Shown here: piece by piece, positions 1 to 5,167 of the stretch
Position numbering within the stretch: the first letter of the stretch is position 1
Layout of the letters: each line of letters opens with the position of its first letter
The notes under the pieces: model-generated
Databases searched by the model: none
Seen by the model: the letters and a program-made list of their open reading frames with translations, nothing else
What the model was told of the DNA's origin: nothing
DNA from: Planctomycetota bacterium
Lineage (GTDB): Bacteria > Planctomycetota > PUPC01 > JABMSA01 > JAUWKK01
DNA: 5,470 nucleotides
Assembly (NCBI GenBank): GCA_030614245.1
Contig: JAUWKK010000210.1
Span: forward strand, 1 to 5,470
Direction of reading: 5' to 3'
Translations under genes and position numbers: made by a program

Positions 1-366
1 AACGCAGATGAGGAAAGGAAGAATCAGTATTTGGTCTTATCTGTGTTCATCAGCGTTCATCAGCGGTTTCATAAGAAGGAAAAGGGAACCACAGATAAAC
101 ACAGATGAACGCAGATGAGGAAAGGAAGAATCAGTATTTGGTCTTATCTGTGTTCATCAGCGTTCATCAGCGGTTTCATAAGAAGGGAAAGGGAACCACA
201 GATAAACACAGATGAACGCGGATCACGAAGGGAGGAATCAGTATTTGGTCTTATCTGTGTTCATCTGCGTTCATCAGCGGTTTCATAAGAAGGAAAAGGG
301 AACCACAGATGAATTCTGATGAACGTGGATAGGGAAGAAGCATCATCTGTGTTCACCCGTGGTTTA
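1..366. repeat. 107-bp tandem repeat array, three full units plus a truncated fourth
   Basis: Units begin at 1, 108, 215 and 322, an exact period of 107 bp. Units 1 and 2 differ at one position only (A80 versus G187). Unit 3 has scattered substitutions at both ends. Unit 4 is diverged and shortened, fading out near 366. Each unit has a left arm built of roughly 10-bp steps on ATCTGTGTTC / ATCAGCGTTC / ATCAGCGGTTTC, then a purine-rich AAGAAGGAAAAGG spacer. The right arm carries the inverted form, CACAGATAAA / CACAGATGAA / CGCAGATG. The arms are therefore imperfect inverted repeats that could fold as a stem. No credible coding frame crosses the array. The array may continue left of the window, since base 1 is already at a unit boundary. 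Similar ACAGAT/ATCTGT-rich intergenic repeats are, as I recall, common in environmental bacterial genomes; function here is unknown. Confidence 0.93.
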
Positions 367-378
367 AGCGTGAGCTTG

Positions 379-387
379 TGCTATACT
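379..387 (+). promoter_or_regulatory. Candidate extended -10 promoter of the ispH-ubiA gene
   Basis: TGC followed directly by TATACT (382-387) matches the extended -10 form TGnTATAAT with one mismatch in the hexamer. No good -35 hexamer lies 16-18 bp upstream: the bases there (about 359-365, GTGGTTT) are the end of the tandem array. This suits an extended -10 promoter. Transcription would start near 393-395, giving a leader of about 23 nt before the ATG at 417. Confidence 0.5.
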
Positions 388-416
388 AACCGGTGGCTTT
401 CAACTGGTAGCGGAAA

Positions 417-2150
417 ATGCGCGTTAGATTGGCCAAGACGGCGGGATTCTGCATGGGCGTGAAGCGTGCGGTCGACAGTGCGCTCGCGGCGCCGAGCGAG
501 CATGACGGCCCAATGTATACGCTCGGTCCGCTCATTCATAATCGGCAAGTGGTCGAAAGGCTCGAAGCCCGCGGCGTGCACATCTGCGAGCACCTCGACG
601 ACATTGATGCGGGCACCGTAGTCATCCGGGCGCACGGTGTGCCGCCTGAGACTGTCCGGCGCATCAAAGATGCCGGACTCGAAATAATTGATGCCACCTG
701 CCCGCACGTGCTCAGCTCGCAGCGGGCCATCCGCAGGCATTCAAGCGCAGGCTGCCAGGTCGTGATCGCAGGCGACAAGGATCACGCCGAGACCGTCGGC
801 TTGATGGGCTACTGTGTCGGCCCCAGCGTCGCAATAGGCTCCGTCGAGGAGGCCGAGGAGGTCGAACTGGCCGAGCAGGTCTGCCTGATCGCGCAGACGA
901 CATTCAACGAGGCGGCATATGAGGAGATAGCCGAGACTATCCGCCGTCGCAGGCCGTCGGCGGTTGTGCTCAATACCATCTGCAAGGCAACGCGTATGCG
1001 GCAGGATGAATGCCGCGAGCTGGCCGCGAACGTCGATGCAATGGTCGTCGTGGGCGGATATCACAGCGCTAACAGCCGCCGCCTGGCAGAGATCGCACAC
1101 TCGACCGGCACCCCGACGTTCCACATCGAGACGGTTGACGACCTCGATGAGTCGGAACTCGCCAAGTTCGGAACTGTCGGCGTGACAGCGGGCGCATCGA
1201 CGCCGAACTGGACGGTACGCGCCGTCATTCGCAGGCTCGAGGAGATCGGCCGCCGTGGCACGTTTGCCAGGCTGCTCCGGCGCGGCGTCGAGGCCCTCGT
1301 GCAGAGCAGTATCTATGCCGGCCTGGGAGCGATGGGGCTCACCTACGCCTGTTATCTTCTCCAGCGCGGGACATCTGCGCCTGATCTGCGGTGGTTCCTT
1401 GTCATCTCGTTCTGTTACATCTTCAGCGTACATATCTGGCACAGGACGCGCCAACGCGCCGACGATCCGAGCGTGACATCGAGAATGGCTTTCTTCTCGC
1501 GCAACTCCAGGCTGCTGACCGCCATGAGCTTCGTGTTGATGATCGGTTCGCTGTGCATTGGCGCGGTGCTAGGAATGTGGACGTTCCTGATTCTCGCTGC
1601 ATCCTATGCCATCGGTGTGGTCTACAACGTGCGCGTCATCCCCACGCGATGGCGCTGGCTGCCGTATCAGCGCCTCAAGGATATTCCGGCGTCAAAGGAC
1701 GTCTTCTCGGCTGCAGGGTGGGCGACTGTGGCCGTCGTCTTGCCGTCGCTCCCTGCCGCCGAGACCGACATCGTCAAGATCACCGCAGCATTCATCATAG
1801 CCTTCACAGCGGGCTTCATTCGCGCAACGATGCTCGACTTCACCGACATCCAGGCCGACCGATTGACGGGGCGCGATACCCTGCCTACGGTGGTAGGAAC
1901 GCGGAAGACGCTTGCCACCTTGACGGTCATGGCCGCAACTATGGCGGCCATGTTGCTGGCTATGACCGCCGCAGGGCTTTTCTTCAGCCTGGGCTACTGG
2001 ATGCTGACCGTGCCGATCTACATTGCGGCGTATCTGCACGTCTTCCGCCGGCAAGTGGTATTGAACGAAACGATCTGCCTGCTGGTGGCCGACGGCACGC
2101 TGCTGCTGATGGGCGTGGTGGCGTTGGTGTGGGTGCGGATGGCGGGATGA
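417..2150 (+). CDS. ispH: 4-hydroxy-3-methylbut-2-enyl diphosphate reductase (IspH) fused to a UbiA-family prenyltransferase domain
   Basis: Residues 1-277 are a complete IspH, the Fe-S enzyme that converts HMBPP to IPP and DMAPP in the last MEP-pathway step. The three cluster cysteines are C12 (GFCMGVKRAV), C95 (DATCPHV) and C189 (NTICKAT). Substrate-site residues are H41, H73 (AHGV), H123 and E125 (DHAETVG), T161/T162, S217 and N219 (HSANSRRL) and S261 (TAGASTP). M194 replaces the Asn usual in the ATxNRQ stretch. Residues about 295-577 are hydrophobic with about nine possible membrane spans and resemble UbiA prenyltransferases. The second Asp motif is clear (D474, D477, D481, then GRDTLPTVVG), and a YNVR loop and LKDIPASKDVF lie before it. 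The first motif is atypical (H339 IWHR, D349 D350 P). The ATG at 417 places C12 as in E. coli IspH; its Shine-Dalgarno is weak (GCGGAAA). IspH is usually about 280-320 aa and stands alone. The IspH assignment is firm. The UbiA fold is likely, but its substrate is unknown. Confidence 0.95.
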   Translation: MRVRLAKTAGFCMGVKRAVDSALAAPSEHDGPMYTLGPLIHNRQVVERLEARGVHICEHLDDIDAGTVVIRAHGVPPETVRRIKDAGLEIIDATCPHVLSSQRAIRRHSSAGCQVVIAGDKDHAETVGLMGYCVGPSVAIGSVEEAEEVELAEQVCLIAQTTFNEAAYEEIAETIRRRRPSAVVLNTICKATRMRQDECRELAANVDAMVVVGGYHSANSRRLAEIAHSTGTPTFHIETVDDLDESELAKFGTVGVTAGASTPNWTVRAVIRRLEEIGRRGTFARLLRRGVEALVQSSIYAGLGAMGLTYACYLLQRGTSAPDLRWFLVISFCYIFSVHIWHRTRQRADDPSVTSRMAFFSRNSRLLTAMSFVLMIGSLCIGAVLGMWTFLILAASYAIGVVYNVRVIPTRWRWLPYQRLKDIPASKDVFSAAGWATVAVVLPSLPAAETDIVKITAAFIIAFTAGFIRATMLDFTDIQADRLTGRDTLPTVVGTRKTLATLTVMAATMAAMLLAMTAAGLFFSLGYWMLTVPIYIAAYLHVFRRQVVLNETICLLVADGTLLLMGVVALVWVRMAG

Positions 2151-2159
2151 TTTCGACAG

Positions 2160-2212
2160 AAAAAAAGCCGAATGCCGCCGACCAACCATGACGGCAGCCG
2201 GGGACATTCAGC
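2160..2212 (-). terminator. Rho-independent terminator of the leftward NrdD-tail-like gene
   Basis: Read on the minus strand, GCTGAATG (2212-2205) pairs with CATTCGGC (2174-2167): eight pairs including one T:G wobble. A short inner GCCG/CGGC stem lies in between, and seven T follow at once (the A-run 2160-2166). It begins 28 nt past the minus-strand stop codon. The same stem has no T-run in the forward direction, so it does not explain termination of the ispH-ubiA gene, which ends at 2150. Confidence 0.5.
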
Positions 2213-2239
2213 CGAATGCACTGCGTGACGCGGTTTGCG

Positions 2240-2605
2240 TCAGGCCGACATCGACAACTCGGGTAGTTCTTCGCTCACTTGGCCGGGCCGGATGCGATAG
2301 TCCCCCTGGCGGCGGTCGGCCAGTTCGCCCAGCTTCGACTTGTTCCAGTTCTCGACGCGGCTGAAGTATCCGACAATGCGGGTGACATGATACAGCGGCT
2401 CGCAGTCATACCGCCCGAGCGCTATTTCGCGGAGGACTTCCCAGTCATGGCTCCTGACGGTCTTCGCCAGCATACGCACCATGCTGTGCTCCAACACGTC
2501 CTCTATCACCACGCAATCCTCATCGGGAGTATCACCCAGGGCTACGTCAACACCCCGAAGTGCTTCGTCTTTTTCCACTTGCTCGAAGAAATCCGTCAAC
2601 GTCAT
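2240..2605 (-). CDS. Small stand-alone protein with an NrdD-type glycyl radical motif
   Basis: This 121-aa protein begins at ATG 2605, preceded by GGGAG (minus strand of 2612-2616) with a 6-nt spacer. The frame stays open upstream to 2902, but that extension has no recognisable content and crosses the promoter region, so I reject the longer start. Residues 1-71 are acidic and mostly helical in appearance, of no family I know. Residues 72-103 (+ strand 2297-2392) resemble the C-terminal end of class III anaerobic ribonucleotide reductase: VTRIVGYF, then VENWNKSK, then E94, D97 R98 and Y103. In NrdD this segment carries the radical glycine (E. coli RVCGY), which would be G79 here. The CPxCG zinc site that precedes it in NrdD is absent, as is the catalytic barrel. 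It may be a spare glycyl-radical subunit, a regulatory protein, or a diverged domain that has lost the radical function. The gene is convergent with ispH-ubiA and has its own terminator. The motif resemblance is strong; function is inferred. Confidence 0.8.
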   Translation of the reverse strand: MTLTDFFEQVEKDEALRGVDVALGDTPDEDCVVIEDVLEHSMVRMLAKTVRSHDWEVLREIALGRYDCEPLYHVTRIVGYFSRVENWNKSKLGELADRRQGDYRIRPGQVSEELPELSMSA

Positions 2606-2673
2606 TATCGTCTCCCGCTGAGATGAATAGCTAAAGATGAAAGAAGAACCCTTTGACAAAACCGTACCACCCA

Positions 2674-2701
2674 ATGATACCACATGTTGTGGGAGAGTCA
2701 A
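2674..2701 (-). promoter_or_regulatory. Candidate sigma-70 promoter for the NrdD-tail-like gene
   Basis: On the minus strand TTGACT (2701-2696) is followed after 16 bp by TATCAT (2679-2674). Each hexamer differs by one base from consensus. Transcription would begin near 2667 and leave a leader of about 60 nt before the ATG at 2605. The spacer contains the perfect inverted repeat CCACA-TGT-TGTGG (2680-2692), which could be an operator. Confidence 0.45.
2680..2692. promoter_or_regulatory. Inverted repeat CCACA-N3-TGTGG inside the leftward promoter
   Basis: A perfect 5-3-5 palindrome lies exactly between the candidate -35 and -10 boxes of the leftward promoter, a position typical of repressor operators. 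It does not resemble the NrdR box that often controls ribonucleotide reductase genes. It is short enough to arise by chance. Confidence 0.3.
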
Positions 2702-2891
2702 GCAGGATTTTGAGAAATTTACAGAAATATTGGGTTCAACTATTTTTTGTCCGCAATATGTGGAATTTCCGTCGAGGCAGCGTGCACAGCATGTTGATAC
2801 AGTGTGGGTAATCTGTGGGAAGATGGATTCCGAGGTTTTCCCGATTCGCGGCGCGCCCGCCACTGGCCCGTCAAGTTTGCTCTCTGCGTGG

Positions 2892-2928
2892 AAAAAGCCC
2901 ATTCAAGACGCTGCGGCCTAGAATGGGC
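2892..2928 (-). terminator. Leftward intrinsic terminator with no matching upstream gene
   Basis: GCCCATTC (2897-2904) and GAATGGGC (2921-2928) form a perfect 8-bp stem around a 16-nt loop. On the minus strand the stem is followed directly by five T (A-run 2892-2896). This is a good Rho-independent terminator for leftward transcription. No minus-strand gene ends here, since everything to its right is read rightward. It may end a short antisense or non-coding RNA, or insulate the NrdD-tail-like gene from leftward read-through. On the plus strand there is no T-run. Confidence 0.5.
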
Positions 2929-2949
2929 CAACTCTGATGCATCCGCACC

Positions 2950-2978
2950 TTGCACATTGCAACGAAATCTGCTAATAT
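2950..2978 (+). promoter_or_regulatory. Candidate sigma-70 promoter of the aroA'-aroB' operon
   Basis: TTGCAC (2950-2955) and TAATAT (2973-2978) are separated by the optimal 17 bp. Transcription would start near 2984-2986, about 23 nt before the GTG at 3008. The -35 box lies within the perfect palindrome TTGCA-CAT-TGCAA (2950-2962), a possible regulator site. It is the best promoter seen upstream of the membrane protein and the two aromatic-pathway genes. Confidence 0.6.
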
Positions 2979-3007
2979 AACGCACGTCGAGATGCAGGAG
3001 ACCCCCT

Positions 3008-3259
3008 GTGAGACTGTGGCAGAGGATATTCCCGAAGAAGATAAAGTCCCTGTCGCCCAAGAAGCGGCGAAAGAAGAGAGCCAAGATTACCTGGAGCGAA
3101 TGGGCTCTTCTGGGCGTTGTTGTCGCCGCCGCGCTCGGGCTTGCGATCTGGATGGGCAGCATGAGGGGATCACTCGATCAGAAGAAAGACCAGAAACAGC
3201 AGAAGCCTGCACAGTCGGCAGTGGACGAAGAGACCGGCGAACGGCCTCCATCAGAATGA
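3008..3259 (+). CDS. Small single-pass membrane protein of unknown function, first gene of the aroA'-aroB' operon
   Basis: This 83-aa protein starts at GTG 3008, 7 nt after a good AGGAG (2996-3000). Residues 1-29 are strongly basic, with a KKRRKKR cluster at 18-24. Residues about 30-51 form one membrane span (EWALLGVVVAAALGLAIWMG). Residues 52-83 are polar, first Lys/Gln-rich and then acidic, ending ERPPSE. By the positive-inside rule the N-terminus is cytoplasmic and the tail outside. No signal-peptidase or lipobox site is evident. It lies just behind the promoter and 42 bp before aroA', so it should be co-transcribed with the aromatic-pathway genes. I do not recognise a family. Evidence that it is translated: start, Shine-Dalgarno, promoter spacing and a coherent membrane-protein composition. 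Confidence 0.75.
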   Translation: MRLWQRIFPKKIKSLSPKKRRKKRAKITWSEWALLGVVVAAALGLAIWMGSMRGSLDQKKDQKQQKPAQSAVDEETGERPPSE

Positions 3260-3285
3260 AGCGTGTGGATTCCGAGGCCCTTTCG

Positions 3286-3291
3286 AAGGAG
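3286..3291 (+). promoter_or_regulatory. Shine-Dalgarno site of aroA'
   Basis: AAGGAG lies 10 nt before ATG 3302 and 13 nt before the adjacent in-frame ATG 3305. This favours the first of the two tandem start codons, though both remain possible. Confidence 0.6.
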
Positions 3292-3301
3292 TTGAAATCC
3301 A

Positions 3302-4102
3302 ATGATGACCGGCAAGAACGTCCGCATGGAGCGGATCATCGACCGCAACGACCGACGCACTATCATAGTGCCGATGGACCACGGCGTGACGGTAGGCCCC
3401 ATTGACGGGCTGATCGACATGGGGAAGACCGTAGACATGGTCGCCGAAGGCGGCGCTAACGCGGTGCTCGGCCACGTAGGCCTGGCCCTGCACGGCCATC
3501 GAGGCAAAGGACGCGACATCGGCCTCATACTGCACCTCTCGGCATCCACAATGCTCGGATGCGATCCAAACGCTAAGGTGCTCGTCAACACCGTCCGTCG
3601 CGCGATCCGCATGGGCGCAGATGCCGTCAGCGTCCACATCAACATCGGTGCCGAGACCGAGCCCCAGATGCTGAGCGACCTCGGCGCCGTCTCGGACGAA
3701 TGCGGTTATTGGGGCATGCCGCTTGTCGCCATGATGTATCCACGCGGCCCGAAGATCGAAGACGAATGCGACGTCGAAGTCGTCAAGCTCGCGGCGCGCG
3801 TCGGAGCCGAACTCGGAGCCGACCTCGTGAAGACGAACTACACGGGCGATCCCGAGAGCTTCGCGCAGGTTGTTGAGGGCTGCACGGTGCCGGTCGTCAT
3901 CGCAGGCGGTACCAAGGGCGACGACACGCACATTCTCAAGTGCATCGAGGGGGCAATGCAGGCTGGGGCTGCCGGCATCTCCATCGGACGCAATGCCTTC
4001 CAGCACGAGAACCCAAGAGCATTCGTCCGCGCGGCAGCTATGATCGTACACGAAGACAAGTCGGCGAATGAAGCCGCCGAATACCTGAGGATCGCAACGT
4101 GA
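3302..4102 (+). CDS. aroA': 2-amino-3,7-dideoxy-D-threo-hept-6-ulosonate synthase (archaeal-type, class I aldolase/DhnA family)
   Basis: This 266-aa cytoplasmic TIM-barrel aldolase closely resembles Methanocaldococcus MJ0400 along its whole length. The family joins 6-deoxy-5-ketofructose 1-phosphate to L-aspartate semialdehyde, giving the C7 amino sugar that AroB' turns into 3-dehydroquinate. Residues matching the MJ0400 active site at a constant offset are D26 (IVPMDHGV), Y146 (AMMYPRGPKI) and the Schiff-base lysine K177 (DLVKTNYTGD). Other family signatures are GPIDGLIDM at 33-41, EGGANAV at 49-55, HLSAST at 78-83, VVIAGG at 198-203 and SIGRNAFQH at 227-235 for phosphate binding. The length is normal. 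Its stop overlaps the start of aroB' by 4 bp. The related enzyme GriI of Streptomyces uses dihydroxyacetone phosphate for 3-amino-4-hydroxybenzoate synthesis, so an aminohydroxybenzoate role is the main alternative. The MJ0400-like sequence and the hisA neighbour favour the amino-acid pathway. Confidence 0.93.
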   Translation: MMTGKNVRMERIIDRNDRRTIIVPMDHGVTVGPIDGLIDMGKTVDMVAEGGANAVLGHVGLALHGHRGKGRDIGLILHLSASTMLGCDPNAKVLVNTVRRAIRMGADAVSVHINIGAETEPQMLSDLGAVSDECGYWGMPLVAMMYPRGPKIEDECDVEVVKLAARVGAELGADLVKTNYTGDPESFAQVVEGCTVPVVIAGGTKGDDTHILKCIEGAMQAGAAGISIGRNAFQHENPRAFVRAAAMIVHEDKSANEAAEYLRIAT

Positions 4103-5091
4103 AGAAACTCTGGATTGACCTTAGAGACTGGGACAAGGGGCTTGCGACCTCGGCCCTCGAGGCCAGCGCGGACGCCGTGATCGTCGAGCCGCCCAACGAT
4201 GCCGAGATCAAAAAACTCGGCCTCATCAAGACAGTCGGCAGCAGCGGCGACCTCGAGCTCGGCAGCGACGTGCATGAGATCGAGATCACCGACAAGGCCG
4301 CCGAGACCCGCGCGCTCGAACTCTCGCGCAGCGGCATCGTCATCGTCTCGGCATCAGATTGGATAGTCATCCCGCTCGAGAACCTCGTTTCGCAGTCGCC
4401 GAACATCTTCGCGCGCGTGCATTCGGTCGACGACGCCAGGATGGCACTCGAGGTGCTCGAGCGCGGCGTCGCAGGCGTCGTGCTTGCGCCGTCGAGCCAC
4501 AATCAGATCCACGAGATCGCCGAACTCGTCAGGAGCAGCGGCGACCACGTGAATCTTGTTGAAGCCGAGATCGTCACGGTGAAGCAGCTTGGCTCGGGCG
4601 ACCGCGTCTGCGTCGACACCTGCACGAACATGTCGATCGGCGAAGGGATGCTCGTGGGCAACTCATCCGGCGGCATGCTGCTCATGCACAGCGAATCGGT
4701 CGAGAATCCTTACGTTGAGCCGCGCCCGGTCCGGGTCAACGCCGGCGGCGTCCACGCATACATCCTCCGGCCGGCCGGCCGCACGTCCTATCTCTCGGAG
4801 CTGCGTGCCGGCGATGAGGTGCTCATAGTCGACGCGAAGGGCAGGGGCCAGGTGGCCCACGTCGGACGCGTAAAAGTCGAACGCCGCCCGATGCTGTTGA
4901 TCGAAGCCAGATTCGAGTCCACCTCCATTTCCCTCATCGCCCAGAACGCCGAGACCATCCGCCTCACGACGCCCGATGGCCGGCCGGTCTCGGTAGTCCA
5001 GCTCGAGCCCGGCGACAAGGTGCTCGGCTACGTCGAGACGGCAGGGCGCCATTTTGGAGTGAAAGTGGAAGAGGCCATAGTGGAGAGATAG
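4099..5091 (+). CDS. aroB': 3-dehydroquinate synthase II (archaeal-type)
   Basis: This 330-aa enzyme belongs to the family of Methanocaldococcus MJ1249. It oxidatively deaminates and cyclises the AroA' product to 3-dehydroquinate using NAD+, and is unrelated to classical AroB. Family signatures are WIVIPLENL (88-96), GDRVCVDTC (167-175), GEGMLVGNSSGG (181-192), HSES and ENPYV (197-206), RVNAGGVHAYI (212-222), TSYLSELRAGDEVLIVD (229-245) and VGRVKVERRPMLLIEA (255-270). The C-terminal LEPGDKVLGYVE (302-313) is also typical. The length is slightly shorter than MJ1249. The start is GTG 4099, whose last two bases are the first two of the aroA' TGA, so translation is probably coupled. The weak Shine-Dalgarno (TGAGGATC near 4086-4093) fits coupling. 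The alternative is a GriH-like aminohydroxybenzoate enzyme of the same family. Confidence 0.93.
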   Translation: MKKLWIDLRDWDKGLATSALEASADAVIVEPPNDAEIKKLGLIKTVGSSGDLELGSDVHEIEITDKAAETRALELSRSGIVIVSASDWIVIPLENLVSQSPNIFARVHSVDDARMALEVLERGVAGVVLAPSSHNQIHEIAELVRSSGDHVNLVEAEIVTVKQLGSGDRVCVDTCTNMSIGEGMLVGNSSGGMLLMHSESVENPYVEPRPVRVNAGGVHAYILRPAGRTSYLSELRAGDEVLIVDAKGRGQVAHVGRVKVERRPMLLIEARFESTSISLIAQNAETIRLTTPDGRPVSVVQLEPGDKVLGYVETAGRHFGVKVEEAIVER

Positions 5092-5167
5092 CGGGCCGGC
5101 GACACCGGGCGGGTTGATTGTGGCTTTGCCGAATGCAAGGCTTCCGGCAGGCGGGGCAGGACGATAC

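Larger units (their letters stand above)
2606..3007. other. 402-bp divergent intergenic region, no convincing gene
   Basis: This region separates the leftward NrdD-tail-like gene from the rightward membrane protein/aroA'/aroB' operon. It is visibly more AT-rich around 2640-2770 than the flanking genes. It contains a candidate promoter for each flanking gene, a short palindrome overlapping each promoter, and a leftward intrinsic terminator at 2892-2928. Open frames across it (2637-2921 + and the upstream part of 2240-2902 -) encode nothing I recognise and lack good start contexts. I see no tRNA, known riboswitch or transposase remnant. Confidence 0.6.

Noticed and set aside
1..366. CRISPR array
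   Set aside because: The repeated unit is 107 bp and continuous. There is no alternation of short identical repeats with unique spacers, and no cas genes are visible.
741..1454. 237-codon minus-strand open frame inside the IspH part of the fusion
   Set aside because: It is antisense to motifs clearly belonging to IspH and has no domain signature.
1391..2191. 266-codon forward frame overlapping the UbiA part, suggesting a possible frameshift
   Set aside because: The translation is Arg/His-rich with no hydrophobic spans, whereas the frame of 417-2150 gives coherent membrane helices and the DFTDIQAD motif. No frameshift is needed.
2166..2220. Direct repeat AGCCGAATGC at 2166-2175 and 2210-2219 as an insertion target duplication
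   Set aside because: Only 34 bp lie between the copies, with no mobile-element content. The similarity is better explained by the terminator stem in that region.
2824..2835. 12-nt direct repeat TGGATTCCGAGG, also present at 3266-3277
   Set aside because: One 12-nt match is expected about once by chance in a window of this size, and the two contexts share nothing else.
2606..2902. N-terminal extension of the NrdD-tail-like protein to an ATG at 2902, with several cysteines that might mimic the NrdD zinc site
   Set aside because: The cysteines are not in a CPxCG pattern, the extension crosses a good promoter, and the ATG at 2605 has a proper Shine-Dalgarno site.
2637..2921. 94-codon forward frame in the intergenic region
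   Set aside because: There is no Shine-Dalgarno site or recognisable family. It runs over the leftward promoter and ends in the orphan terminator stem.
3251..4051. Long 266-codon open frame on the minus strand opposite aroA'
   Set aside because: It lies wholly antisense to a strongly conserved enzyme, its protein is His/Asp/Ala-rich with no recognisable motif, and GC-rich genes often leave such frames open.
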